From the NCBI RefSeq assembly GCF_000159135.1, contig NZ_GG667531.1:149819-213818 (forward strand): DNA of 64,000 nt, written 5' to 3'. The position numbers and the translations under genes are program-made. Source of the DNA: Corynebacterium striatum ATCC 6940. GTDB taxonomy: Bacteria > Actinomycetota > Actinomycetes > Mycobacteriales > Mycobacteriaceae. The notes under the pieces are model-generated. The model did no database searches, was not told the origin of the DNA, and saw nothing but the letters and a program-made list of their open reading frames with translations. Of this stretch, positions 18,582 to 30,127 are shown one piece after another (position 1 is the first letter of the stretch; each line of letters begins with the position of its first letter).

Positions 18582-20883
18582 GAAGCTCAAGTTCTTCCCA
18601 GTTACCGCAGCTCTTATCGCGGTGATGTGGGCTTTGCATCTGCTTGACTACGAATGGGTCGTCACCTCTGGGTTGAGTACCGTCACCATTGGTGGCTCGA
18701 TAGTCGTGACCTTCTTTGCGCTCGTCTTTGGCATCCCCACAGAAAAGGTTTTGGGCAGCAAGAAATACTTCGTCGTTGGCCTTCTGGCACAAATGGTTTC
18801 GGCACCGCTCGCTCTTGTTATTGCCCGTGGAATTGAGATCACCGGCTTGAATCGATGGGGCGACGACTTGCTCCACAACTTCTTGTTTACGCCGGTTGGC
18901 TGGATCTTTGGCGCAGCCATGTATGCCTCAGCGATTATGCCCCGCCTGTGGAAGCGCCGCTTCCGAGTACTCATCATGGTGCTGGCCTTGACCAACGTCT
19001 TTTACGCCGGCTCTCTTGCAGATGTGCTTGGCCTTACCGCTGCGCTGCTTGGGCTTTTCTTGGGCATGTGGAGGCATCCTCAATCGCGTGCGACGCCCTC
19101 ACTTCGCGAGCGGCGCGTCCTCGTTGCCCTGATTTTGGGCGCGGTTGCCATCAGCCCCGTCCTCGTGGCAATCAATCCCACCGCCGAAGGGCCCTTTTCT
19201 GACCTCACCCGACTCATGTGGGGGCCTGTGCTTTCCGACGTCTCCGTCGAAGTTCTGTGCACACTCGATTCCACGTCCGATGCGTGCATCTCGGCAGCTG
19301 ACATTGCTCGCATGCATGGCTTTGGGCCCATGTTGGCCAACCTGATGCCGCTTCTTCTTCAGCTTGTATTGTGCTTTGGCTTGGTGCGCGGCCGGCGTGT
19401 TGCTTGGTCTCTTTCCTTGGTCGTCCAGCTCGCGTCCTTGGGCTTCCTCCTGATTCAGCTTTGGGATCTTGACCAAGATGGCTTCTTTTTGTATGGGGTT
19501 AATCTGTTTGAAGCGCTGCTTCCTTGGCTGTTCTGCATTGCTGTGTTGCTCTACTCGCACAAGCTTTTTAGCGTTCACGAATCCCCGCGCATGCTTAAGA
19601 AATACGCGGGCATCCTGGCCATTGTGGCTGCTTCCTGCTCGGCTGCGTGGCTGCTCGGAACGCTGCTGGTTAAGTCGGCGTTTGTAGGCGGGGCGTCGTT
19701 AAGCACTGCTCTTGCTGAGTGGCCGTTGCGATTCCTTCCTGCAGTGATCACACTGGTCGCTCCACACGAGCTGATCCCCGCCAGCGGTTTCGGCTGGTTC
19801 CTTTACGAATGGGTGGGCAACGTATGGTGGCTCGCAGTGATTTGGGCCCTGTGGCGCTGCTTTGCCGCCCCTTCGGATCCTCAGCAGGAGGCCGACCGTG
19901 TCAAGGCGCGCGAAATCCTGGAACGACGTTCTGGCGACCACCTCTCTTTCATGACTTTATGGCAGGGCAACCGATATTTCTTCGAGCGAGATTCCTACGT
20001 GGCCTACCGTGCTTCCAACGGAATTGCCCTGACTCTGGGCGGACCGGTCGGCGACGATATTTCGCGTGAGTTTGAAGACTTTGTCAGGACCGAAGGCATG
20101 ACACCGGCGTGGTATTCCGTGAATGCTGACTTTGCTAATAACCACCCAGATTTTAAGCGTCTCGAGGTCGCCGAGGAAGCGGTGCTGAGCTGTGAGAACA
20201 CCGAATTTAAGGGTAAGAAATTCCAGAACATCCGCACCGCGCGTAACAAGGCGGTCAAGGAAGGCGTCACAACTGTCTGGACCACTTGGGACGAACTCGA
20301 CGTCGGTGTGGCATCCGCCCTCGTGGCACTGAGTGAGGAATGGGTGAGCGAGAAAGCGCTCCCAGAGATGGGGTTCACCTTGGGTGGTATCGAAGAAATG
20401 AAGGTGGCTGGCACGCGGCTCCTCCTAGCAATTGGTGATGATGGCATGATTCATGGCATGACCAGCTGGATGCCGGTCCGCCGTGATGGGCAACTTGTGG
20501 GGTATACGCTCGACGTGATGCGCCGCAATGATCAAGGTTTTAAGGGCGTGATGGAACTGCTCATCTCGGAGGCGCTTGTGATTGCGGCAGGAGAAGGCTG
20601 CGAGTGGATTTCGCTTTCTGGTGCGCCGTTGGCAGGATCAGCCGAGAAGCCATCCACACTTGATACTTTGCTCGCCAAAATAGGAGAGCAGATGGAACCT
20701 CTCTATGGATTCCGTTCTCTGGCTGCCAGTAAGAGGAAGTTTCAGCCTGAAGAGCACAAGTGGTTCCTTTGCTACGAGGACGAGCTATCGCTTCCTTCGA
20801 TCGGTCTGGCAGTTGTTCACGCATACCTGCCCAACTTGAAAGCATCCGAGGCGCTTAACGCTCTTCGTCTTTCAAACAGTTAG
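18568..20883 (+). CDS. Aminoacyl-phosphatidylglycerol synthase, MprF-like (alanyl-lipid)
   Basis: A 771-residue protein. The N-terminal half has many transmembrane helices; the C-terminal 330 residues are the DUF2156/GNAT-like tRNA-dependent transferase domain (GDHLSFMTLWQGNRYFF, GGPVGDD, FQNIRTARNKAVKEG, MRRNDQGFKGVMELLI, WISLSGAPLA). The enzyme moves an amino acid from charged tRNA to membrane lipid, changing surface charge and resistance to cationic agents. No lysyl-tRNA synthetase domain is fused, unlike LysX. ATG 18568 has AAGGA upstream. It ends convergent to the HNH gene with a 29-base overlap. Confidence 0.88.
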   Translation: MSTLKKLKFFPVTAALIAVMWALHLLDYEWVVTSGLSTVTIGGSIVVTFFALVFGIPTEKVLGSKKYFVVGLLAQMVSAPLALVIARGIEITGLNRWGDDLLHNFLFTPVGWIFGAAMYASAIMPRLWKRRFRVLIMVLALTNVFYAGSLADVLGLTAALLGLFLGMWRHPQSRATPSLRERRVLVALILGAVAISPVLVAINPTAEGPFSDLTRLMWGPVLSDVSVEVLCTLDSTSDACISAADIARMHGFGPMLANLMPLLLQLVLCFGLVRGRRVAWSLSLVVQLASLGFLLIQLWDLDQDGFFLYGVNLFEALLPWLFCIAVLLYSHKLFSVHESPRMLKKYAGILAIVAASCSAAWLLGTLLVKSAFVGGASLSTALAEWPLRFLPAVITLVAPHELIPASGFGWFLYEWVGNVWWLAVIWALWRCFAAPSDPQQEADRVKAREILERRSGDHLSFMTLWQGNRYFFERDSYVAYRASNGIALTLGGPVGDDISREFEDFVRTEGMTPAWYSVNADFANNHPDFKRLEVAEEAVLSCENTEFKGKKFQNIRTARNKAVKEGVTTVWTTWDELDVGVASALVALSEEWVSEKALPEMGFTLGGIEEMKVAGTRLLLAIGDDGMIHGMTSWMPVRRDGQLVGYTLDVMRRNDQGFKGVMELLISEALVIAAGEGCEWISLSGAPLAGSAEKPSTLDTLLAKIGEQMEPLYGFRSLAASKRKFQPEEHKWFLCYEDELSLPSIGLAVVHAYLPNLKASEALNALRLSNS

Positions 20884-22039
20884 CTCGGGCCTCCCTTCTT
20901 CTTGCTGCCACGGCCTCCATGAAAGTTCGCAACCAGTTGCGTTTCTTCGGAGCGAGGGGGCCTTCGGCTCGGGAGAATTCGTAGTGGCCATCGTCGAAGA
21001 GCCAGATGATGTCATTGGTTTCTTCGTCCATGATGTACCAGACGCGGCCGTCGGTCTTGAGGTTGTGGTGAGGCTGGCATAGACTCACCAAATTCGATGC
21101 TGTGGTTTGGCCTCCGTCTGCGAAGTTTATGCGGTGGTCCATCTGGCATTCCCAGGCTGGGCGGTCACAACCAGGGATGCGGCAGGTGAGGTCGCGCCCT
21201 TCGACGTACGCACGGATCGTGGCCGGTGTGGTGTAACTGCTGCTCACCGCGGTCTCGGCCTTTTCCATGTCACGAACGACAGTGGGTTCCAGTGTGTCCG
21301 CTACCTCAGCGGATACCCAGCCGACGTCTTGAATGAACGCAGGCGCATCCTTGAGGTCGCTAGCGCGGTACATGTTGAGGATGACTGTGGCTTGGGAATT
21401 AGCTTCTCCGCGAATGAGTGTTTCGAGGGCCTCGGCCGGAGTGATCTCTAGCTTTTCGGCGGTGTCTTTGATGTGTTTGTCTAGTTCGAATGCTGTGGCG
21501 GCGTCGTATTCGGCGCTGATGGCCTCTCGGCCGCCCGGTACTGGGTAGGTGGAGTAGGAATCATTTCGCTTTTCCTCTTCCTTTGATTCTGGCTCGATGT
21601 TGTCATCAAGTAGGCGGAGGAGGTCGTAGATGAATTTGGTGATGGCGCGGTTGGATGGAAGAACCTGCCGCGGCTTAGTGGGAGTGAAAAACTCGCACAA
21701 CGCCGCGTCAATTTGCTCGAGAGCTTCCGGTGAAGGCGCGCCGAGTTTGTTGAGAGCGAGGTCGATGGCAGTGAGCCTGGATATGTCGAGGAAGTATGAC
21801 TCATGTTGCAACGCAAGCAATTGAGGCAATTCGTGGATGCGGTATAGAGCGAAGAGAATCTTCTTTGTTTGGTAGGTACCGCGGCCTGTTGTGGTGGCTA
21901 GATTTTGGATAACTAGTTCGATATCTGCGTCGTGCTCTGGAATGCATTCGGCCCAGAGCTCGAACTCAAGCTTTCTTACTTCCCTGGCGGCAGTGGCTAC
22001 AGGGCATGAGGTGTCATTGACCAAGTAGTATCCGTTCAT
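20855..22039 (-). CDS. HNH endonuclease / DUF222 (13E12-type) protein
   Basis: A 394-residue protein of the DUF222-HNH family that is present in many copies in actinobacteria. The N-terminal two thirds are DUF222-like helical; the C-terminal HNH nuclease domain is intact (CRIPGCDRPAW, then MDHRINFADGG and NLVSLCQPHHNLKTDG, about residues 288-335), with the Cys pair and His residues for metal. Role is unknown; such genes are often linked to mobile DNA. It lies alone on the minus strand between the aaPGS and GH25 genes. Confidence 0.85.
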   Translation of the reverse strand: MNGYYLVNDTSCPVATAAREVRKLEFELWAECIPEHDADIELVIQNLATTTGRGTYQTKKILFALYRIHELPQLLALQHESYFLDISRLTAIDLALNKLGAPSPEALEQIDAALCEFFTPTKPRQVLPSNRAITKFIYDLLRLLDDNIEPESKEEEKRNDSYSTYPVPGGREAISAEYDAATAFELDKHIKDTAEKLEITPAEALETLIRGEANSQATVILNMYRASDLKDAPAFIQDVGWVSAEVADTLEPTVVRDMEKAETAVSSSYTTPATIRAYVEGRDLTCRIPGCDRPAWECQMDHRINFADGGQTTASNLVSLCQPHHNLKTDGRVWYIMDEETNDIIWLFDDGHYEFSRAEGPLAPKKRNWLRTFMEAVAARRREARANCLKDEER

Positions 22040-22233
22040 TCCCCCAGGCCCCCGCCGTTAGAATATCTGTTTGTATGTTCATGCCCCTCATTCTAAACAT
22101 GCACGGAGTTAAACTCAAGGGAAAATCGAAAATATGTACGAAAGAAGTGAAAGAGGTAAAAGTGGAAAAATATTATAAAAGATACGCGTGTTAATAAAGG
22201 GATAATTGGGTTTGTCTCGGTACAGTTACGCGC

Positions 22234-23334
22234 ATGACTTCAAATAAGGGAATGCGCAAGGCCATCGTTGCTGTTGTTGGATCCGTTGCTCTAGCTATCG
22301 CAGGAACGATGACCGCCGGCGCTTGGACCTCGAGTGCCCCTTCGGGAATTGACATCGCAGCACACCAGCATCCAGGTGGAGCGCTGATTAATTGGAGTGA
22401 CGTCAAGACTGACGGTCAGTCCTTCGCCTTCGTCAAGGCAAGTGAGGGCAGCGACTGGACAAACTCTTATTTTGTTGCTGATGCCAACGCAGCCTCTGCT
22501 GCGGGCCTCAAGGTTGGTGCTTATCACTACGCGCGCCCGGCGTCGTCAGCTTCAGCGCAGGCTGCCCACTTTGCGGCGCAGCTGGCGCTCGTGCCAGGTC
22601 AGACCCTGCCTCCTGTTCTTGACATTGAGGTAGACGAGGGCTTGTCACCGGTGCAACTAGCCAATTGGATTCGCCAATTCACCACCGAACTGCGCGCGCT
22701 TACCGGCCGTACCCCGATGATCTACACCTACAAGTACTTCTGGATGGGGCAGATGGGTAACACCAAGGAATTCTCCGATATGCCGCTCTGGCTCGCCGCA
22801 TACCAGGATAAGGCCCCGGAACCAGTGGGTGGCTGGGACAAGATCTCCTTCTGGCAACGTTCCGGCTCCGGCCGCGTTAACGGCATTACCGGTCCGGTGG
22901 ACATGAACCTGTTTAACGGTAGCGAGGGGCAGCTCGAGTCCTTCAGCAACGGCAACTACCTCGACATCGGCGGAATCCTTGAGGGGCTTGTGCTCGGCGA
23001 CGCCGCACCAGACCTCAGCTCCAACAGTGGTCCGCTGATCGGAGCCATCCTCGCGTTGGCGGCAGGCATTATCGCGACGCCGCAGCTTGTCGACGCCGCC
23101 GAGCAGGCAGGTCTTGGCGGGAACGCTGCGGGCGTGTTCACGGACTTCGTCAAGCAGCTCACCCAGAATGGAACGCTGCCTATCGATGACCTCGTAGAAA
23201 TGGCAACTGGCGACTTCACAGTCGGCGACTTGGCCATCCTTCTGGACAACGCGGGCCATATCGCTACGAAAAACGGCGTCAATCCAGACCAAGTAGAGCA
23301 GGCACAGGAAGCAGTTAATCAGCTCGCGCAGTAG
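22234..23334 (+). CDS. Secreted GH25 lysozyme with unknown C-terminal region
   Basis: A 366-residue exported protein. A signal peptide (residues 1-30, ending TAGA) precedes a GH25 muramidase domain with Asp40 (SGIDIAAHQ), Asp130 and Glu132 (VLDIEVDE) and YTYKYFWMGQMG, so a peptidoglycan-cleaving role is likely. The last 115 residues (after LDIGGILEGL) contain a hydrophobic stretch and an acidic helical tail that I do not recognise. It has no ribosome site but a TACAGT -10-like element 8 bases before ATG 22234. The upstream 190 bases are AT-rich. Confidence 0.88.
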   Translation: MTSNKGMRKAIVAVVGSVALAIAGTMTAGAWTSSAPSGIDIAAHQHPGGALINWSDVKTDGQSFAFVKASEGSDWTNSYFVADANAASAAGLKVGAYHYARPASSASAQAAHFAAQLALVPGQTLPPVLDIEVDEGLSPVQLANWIRQFTTELRALTGRTPMIYTYKYFWMGQMGNTKEFSDMPLWLAAYQDKAPEPVGGWDKISFWQRSGSGRVNGITGPVDMNLFNGSEGQLESFSNGNYLDIGGILEGLVLGDAAPDLSSNSGPLIGAILALAAGIIATPQLVDAAEQAGLGGNAAGVFTDFVKQLTQNGTLPIDDLVEMATGDFTVGDLAILLDNAGHIATKNGVNPDQVEQAQEAVNQLAQ

Positions 23335-24136
23335 CGCCCTGCATGTGCTTTTTGGTCCACTTCTCGTCTTTGTAATGGGCGGGGACAGCGCCACCTAACA
23401 GCAACTTTGACAGTTGTGCGGCTGCAACGGAGCCCGCAGCTGGCATTTCGCGATCAGAGCCCAAGAGGATGATGTTGCCGTAACGCCTGCCTTTGAGCAT
23501 TGGTGGATCGGCAATAACGGAGATGTGTTCAAAGACCTGCGACATTCCCTGCAGCTCAGCTTTGGCGATAGACAAGTCGTGGTGATCGCCGCAGTTAGCT
23601 ACGTAGAGGCCTCCGGGAGCGAGGGCGTCGTGAGCCGCACGGAAGAATTCAACCGTGGTGAGGGGATATGGCGTCGTGTCGCCTGCAAAGACGTCACGGA
23701 TGATGACGTCGCGGCTGGCAGGGGCGAAACTGTCTGTAACCGCGCGGGCCTCGCCGGCGCGAATCTTTACGGTGGGCGAGCGGGGGACGTCGAAAAGCGT
23801 ACGCACAAGCTCGCCCAGCTTTGCATCGAGCTCGACCACTGTGTGCCGTGATTTGGGCCAGATACTGGCGAAATAGCGGGGAAGGGAGCAGCCCGCGCCG
23901 CCCAAGTGGGTCATGCGCAGCGAAGCTGGATCGACTGGCAGAAGCGTTTCTACCGCCGCGGCAATCCACCGCATGTACTCGAACTCGAGGACTTCCGGGG
24001 AACCAATCACGATGTGGCTCGATGGCACACCATTGACCATGAGGATGTAACCATTGTCGTGATATTCGTCTGCGAGTACCTCAGCCGTGCCTGTGGAAAT
24101 CTCGTAAGTGCCAACCAACTCATCCGTTTTGCGCAT
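23315..24136 (-). CDS. Spermidine synthase-like methyltransferase-fold protein
   Basis: A 273-residue protein of the PABS (spermidine synthase-like) fold: YMRWIAAAV, THLGGAGCSLPRYFA for the nucleotide-binding loop, VVELDAKLGELVR for the acidic end, and VIIRDVFAGDTTPYPLTTVEFFRAAHDAL. It lacks the membrane-transporter fusion seen in some actinobacterial relatives. Real aminopropyl transfer is not shown; actinobacterial members are often annotated only as spermidine synthase-like. It overlaps the end of the GH25 gene by 20 bases on the other strand. Confidence 0.8.
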   Translation of the reverse strand: MRKTDELVGTYEISTGTAEVLADEYHDNGYILMVNGVPSSHIVIGSPEVLEFEYMRWIAAAVETLLPVDPASLRMTHLGGAGCSLPRYFASIWPKSRHTVVELDAKLGELVRTLFDVPRSPTVKIRAGEARAVTDSFAPASRDVIIRDVFAGDTTPYPLTTVEFFRAAHDALAPGGLYVANCGDHHDLSIAKAELQGMSQVFEHISVIADPPMLKGRRYGNIILLGSDREMPAAGSVAAAQLSKLLLGGAVPAHYKDEKWTKKHMQGATARAD

Positions 24137-24229
24137 GTCTTTAAGCCTAGGGAATGTAGGAGCTGCGATTGTCGTTGGGCCTAAAAGGAGAAAAAGAGTA
24201 ACGTATTCGGCCGAAGTAAAGGAGTATGT

Positions 24230-25315
24230 GTGCGAGTTCTCGTTGCGATGTCAGGTGGCGTCGATTCCTCGGTGGCTGCAGCCCGAGCGGTGGAGGCAGG
24301 CCACGACGTCGTGGGCGTGCACTTGGCCCTACATAAGGATGCTCAGCAGACCCGTGAGAAGGCGCGAGGCTGCTGCTCCTTGGAGGACTCTGCAGACGCG
24401 CGTCGCATCTGTGACAAGCTGGGCATTCCTTTCTACGTGTGGGATTTTTCCGAGCAGTTTAAAGAGGAGGTCATCGGGGACTTCGTGGATTCTTATGCCC
24501 GGGGCGAGACGCCGAATCCTTGTCTGCGGTGCAACGAGAAGATCAAGTTCCGGGCGCTGCTCCAAAAGGGCATGGCGCTCGGCTTCGATGCCGTAGCCAC
24601 GGGCCATTACGCCACGCTTGACGACGCCGGCTACATGCGCCGTTCCAAGGACGAGAACAAGGATCAGTCCTATGTTCTCGGCGTGATTTCCGCAGAAGAG
24701 CTCGAGCATTGCTACTTCCCGATTGGTGATACCCCAAAGCCGCAGATTCGCGAGGAAGCGGCGCGGCATGGCTTTTCCACAGCGAAGAAGCCTGATTCCT
24801 ACGACATCTGTTTCATCCCTGACGGCAATACCCAGGCTTTCTTGGGCTCGCGAATCGGATTGCGTCCGGGCATGATCGTGGACCAAGAGGGCCAGGAGCT
24901 CAAGCAACATGATGGTGCGTGGAACTACACTATTGGTCAGCGCAAGGGCCTTGACATCAAGGAGCCTACGGCGGATGGTCGCCCGCGCTACGTCACCGAC
25001 ATCGATGCAGCGAGCGGCACTGTGACCGTGGGGTCGCGCGAGGATTTGGCGGTTTCAACGATTCAGGCAGATCGCCTGAAGTATCTGCACCCGGCCATGG
25101 ACGGCGAGCTGGAGTGCGAGGTTCAGGTTCGCGCGCACGGGTCGGTTGTGCCTTGCAAGGCATACGTGGATCGCGATGGCGACAAGATGACGCTGGAGCT
25201 GAAAGAACCGCTCTCCGGTGTTGCACGCGGCCAAGCCGCAGTGCTGTACCTGCCAAGCCCCGATGAGCTGGGCGACATCGTCTTGGGTTCCGGCACCATC
25301 TGCGGGACGGCATAG
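24230..25315 (+). CDS. mnmA: tRNA-specific 2-thiouridylase MnmA
   Basis: A 361-residue enzyme that thiolates U34 of tRNA for Lys, Glu and Gln. The PP-loop SGGVDSS (residues 8-14), catalytic Cys near residue 97 ([12 protein letters not shown]) and the second Cys in YDICFIPDG are present, together with GQRKGL. The GTG start has GGAG five bases upstream. It overlaps the next gene as TAGTG. Its sulfur donor is likely the cysteine desulfurase encoded at 16193. Confidence 0.95.
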   Translation: MRVLVAMSGGVDSSVAAARAVEAGHDVVGVHLALHKDAQQTREKARGCCSLEDSADARRICDKLGIPFYVWDFSEQFKEEVIGDFVDSYARGETPNPCLRCNEKIKFRALLQKGMALGFDAVATGHYATLDDAGYMRRSKDENKDQSYVLGVISAEELEHCYFPIGDTPKPQIREEAARHGFSTAKKPDSYDICFIPDGNTQAFLGSRIGLRPGMIVDQEGQELKQHDGAWNYTIGQRKGLDIKEPTADGRPRYVTDIDAASGTVTVGSREDLAVSTIQADRLKYLHPAMDGELECEVQVRAHGSVVPCKAYVDRDGDKMTLELKEPLSGVARGQAAVLYLPSPDELGDIVLGSGTICGTA

Positions 25316-26226
25316 TGACGGGCTTTTCGCTGGGGCCGATGCGTGGGGTTTCCATGACGGAGGCTGCCGACATCGTGATGGGCGAGTCTGGGCATCTGCC
25401 GGCGATTCCGCAGCTTCCCGAGCGCGGGCTTGGTGCGGATGCCGTGGGCTCTACGGCCGCGCTTTTAGAAGCGGTCAACGTTGACCGCGGCCCACGCGCG
25501 TGGCAGATGACCCAGCGCCCACAGCTGATGATGCGACGCACCTGGGATCTGTGGGAGCGTGATTTGGACGCCATCCAAGAGGTATGGGGCGAGTCTGTTC
25601 CCGTCTTAAAGATGCAGGTTTTGGGGCCGTGGAGCTTAGCAGCGGCGGTGGAGCTTTCGAATGGACACCGCGTGCTTTCCGACGCCGGCGCTACCCGCGA
25701 TCTGCATGAAGCCCTGCAGATGGGCATCGCGGATCACGTGGCTAAGTTGCAGCGGCGTTTTCACGGTCAGGTGCGGGTGCAGGTGGATGAGCCTTTGCTT
25801 GGCGACGTCCTTACTGGAAAGGTCCCCGGGACCACCGACTTTGACGAGATTCGCGCGGTCCCAGCGGAAGTTGCTCGGGAGAAGCTCAAGGAGTTGGGTG
25901 CGGACTATCTCGTTTCGGGGACGCATTGGGAAATCGCCGATGCCGCGGAAACATTCGTGACTGACTTCGTTGGGCTTGACACGGCAAAGAACATCGATGG
26001 CCTTGGCGAGTTCTTAAGCGAAGGCAAGCGAATCGGTTTCGCAATCGCGGGTGTCGATGCGCGGGCAGAAGCAGTGGCTGTGGCCCGGCACTTTGACCGC
26101 ATGGGTATGCCACGTGAGCTGCTGGTGGATGCGGTGGACGTGGTGCCAAGGGAGGCGTCGGCAAGCACGCTGCGCTCGGTCGTGGAGACGGCGGGCATGT
26201 TGGTGCGCGACGCCGGTGATCTCTAG
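25315..26226 (+). CDS. MetE-like (cobalamin-independent methionine synthase fold) protein
   Basis: A 303-residue protein of the short actinobacterial family related to the C-terminal barrel of MetE/UROD-like enzymes. Recognisable parts are GPMRGVSMTEAADIVMGE, LKMQVLGPWSLAAAVEL, VQVDEPLLGDVLTG and the C-terminal VDVVPREASASTLRSVVETA. The family is found between mnmA and ligA in mycobacteria and corynebacteria. It is far shorter than real MetE, so its reaction is unknown. The start overlaps the mnmA stop by one base. Confidence 0.78.
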   Translation: MTGFSLGPMRGVSMTEAADIVMGESGHLPAIPQLPERGLGADAVGSTAALLEAVNVDRGPRAWQMTQRPQLMMRRTWDLWERDLDAIQEVWGESVPVLKMQVLGPWSLAAAVELSNGHRVLSDAGATRDLHEALQMGIADHVAKLQRRFHGQVRVQVDEPLLGDVLTGKVPGTTDFDEIRAVPAEVAREKLKELGADYLVSGTHWEIADAAETFVTDFVGLDTAKNIDGLGEFLSEGKRIGFAIAGVDARAEAVAVARHFDRMGMPRELLVDAVDVVPREASASTLRSVVETAGMLVRDAGDL

Positions 26227-27264
26227 CTAGTCGACCCTGCCGAGTTTGTCGGTGGAGTTGAAGAAGCGCTCCATGTAGGGGATGACGAATTGCAGCTCGC
26301 CGTGGGCGGCGGGCTCGATGAGGTCGGCGTCGATAAGCCTTTGGCGCGTTGCCGAAAGCGAGCGGACCGTGCGGCCTTGGCTTTCTGCAATCTCCGTAAT
26401 CGTGGCGATGCCATCAACGGAAGCACTAGACATCGAGTCAAGGAACTGGCGCTGAGCAGGAGGCAGCGAAGACGCGGCGGGCAAGTGCACTTGAGTGCAC
26501 AGGATGGAAATGGCTTCGTCGGCAATGCTGTCTACGTCTGAAGCTTCAATCTGGGTCTCGTCGCGGGCGTATGCGCGCTCCCAAGCCAAGGAACCCACCA
26601 GCTGAACGAGGTATGGGTAGCCCTTCGACAGCTCGACGGCCTTGCTGATTGCCTCCGATGAGAAATTAAGGCCCGAGTCAGCTGCGGTGGCAGTAAAGGC
26701 TTCGGAGGCGTTGCCTGCAGAAAGCGGACCCAGAACGAATCTTTGGGCGCGGCGTAAGAAAGTAACGCCTGGGAGATCGAGCAGGCGGTTGACGCCTTGC
26801 GGCAATCCGGCGGCGACAAAGGAAATGTCGAGCTCATAGCGCAGGAGATCCTGGTAGGCCACTGCGATAGAAGTGAGGTCTTCTACTGAGGCGTCTTGAA
26901 CTTCGTCGATGCTGAGCAGAATTCCGACCCCGCCGATTCCGATGCGGTTGATTTTCCGCTTATCTCGGGGCGCGAGTTGCTCGATCAACCGCGGAATGGT
27001 GGTCTCGACGAGCTCCTCGACCATGTTGGTGCGCCCAGAAGCTCGAATGCATATCCAGCCTTGTGCTTTCGCAGAATCCTCCAGTTCATTGAGCAGAACC
27101 GTCTTTCCGATACCGCGTGCACCGCTGACGATCATCGTGCGAGCGGAGGCGCCGGCTGGGGACTACAGGGCATTGCGGAATGCATCGAGCACAGCAGTGC
27201 GGCCCACCCAATAAAGAGGCGGGACTCCGAAGGTGGGGCGGAAAGGATTACTGCGGGTGCTCAT
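26227..27264 (-). pseudogene. AAA-family ATP-binding protein, interrupted by an in-frame TAG
   Basis: The frame from ATG 27264 begins MSTRSNPFRPTFGVPP and FRNAL, the normal N-terminus of this corynebacterial STAND-like ATPase family, but a TAG codon at 27165-27163 stops it after 33 residues. The same frame continues for the rest of the protein: Walker A SGARGIGKTVLL just after ATG 27135, Walker B GILLSIDEVQD, and a C-terminal winged-helix part. A 302-residue product from ATG 27135 would still hold Walker A. So either a nonsense-mutated gene or one re-started downstream. It is convergent with the MetE-like gene, whose stop abuts it. Confidence 0.75.
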
Positions 27265-27297
27265 AGACGGCAAGGCTACCTCAAGATGGGAGATTTT

Positions 27298-27341
27298 GGA
27301 GATTTGGGAGACTTTTCGGAGGTTGGAGATTTGGGAGACTT
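27298..27341. repeat. 17-base direct repeat between exonuclease and ATPase genes
   Basis: GGAGATTTGGGAGACTT occurs exactly at 27298-27314 and 27325-27341, period 27, with a further GGGAGATTTT just before. The second copy reaches the stop codon of the exonuclease gene. Confidence 0.8.
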
Positions 27342-28011
27342 AGCTAATCATCGGCCACGCAGTGGAGACGTCGTTTGCGTCCTTACCTTGGCCTTCCAAG
27401 TACTTCTTGAAGGACTCGCGGTCCTTGTACCACTCGACGGCCTGGTACTCCATGAGCTCGGTGGTGTCCATTTGGGCCAGTTCTGGGAAGTGCTGACGCA
27501 CCTGCATCCAGGCGATGCGAGCTGCGGCGAGTGCGTCCGAGGTTGCTTCGTGAGCGTTTTCGAGGGTGACGCCGTAGTGTGCAGAAACGTCGCCAAGCGT
27601 GCGCTTGCCCTTGCGCCACTTGTCCTTGACGCGGTCGATGACGAAGGGATCGAAAACCGGACCGTCAACCGTGAAATCGCCCGTGAGTGCGCGCAAAACG
27701 GAGAGGTCATAGGCGGCGTTGTAGACGATGAGCGTCAGACCGTCGTCCCACGCCTGACGGATGGAGCGGACCGTCTGGGCTAGGACTTCGTCGTGTGGCT
27801 GACCCTCCGCGCGTGCCTTTTCAGTGGTGATGCCATGGATCTTGGCGGCTGCCTCGGGGATTTCCACGCCGGGGTCTGCGAGCATTTCGCGTTTGTCGAC
27901 GTCGCGTCCATCAATGCGCACCAACGCAGAGGTAACGATGCGCGCTTCTTTGGGGTTGACGGAGGTGGTTTCGAGGTCGAAGGAGAGCATGCGGGTGGCG
28001 TCGAAGTTCAT
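27340..28011 (-). CDS. DnaQ-like DEDDh 3'-5' exonuclease
   Basis: A 223-residue exonuclease of the PolIII-epsilon family: ExoI SFDLETTSVNP, ExoII YNAAYDLSVL, ExoIII HEATSDALAAA with the DEDDh His. I chose ATG 28011 (MNFDATRMLSFDLETT); the frame extending to 28158 would overlap ligA. Likely a stand-alone proofreading or repair nuclease. It is divergent from ligA, 76 bases away. Confidence 0.9.
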   Translation of the reverse strand: MNFDATRMLSFDLETTSVNPKEARIVTSALVRIDGRDVDKREMLADPGVEIPEAAAKIHGITTEKARAEGQPHDEVLAQTVRSIRQAWDDGLTLIVYNAAYDLSVLRALTGDFTVDGPVFDPFVIDRVKDKWRKGKRTLGDVSAHYGVTLENAHEATSDALAAARIAWMQVRQHFPELAQMDTTELMEYQAVEWYKDRESFKKYLEGQGKDANDVSTAWPMIS

Positions 28012-28072
28012 GTGAAACACTCTAGCGCTTGGATCGGACACGGACTGAGGCACTCGGTGTCGGAGGTGATGA

Positions 28073-30124
<2,052 letters not shown>

Positions 30125-30127
30125 GCG

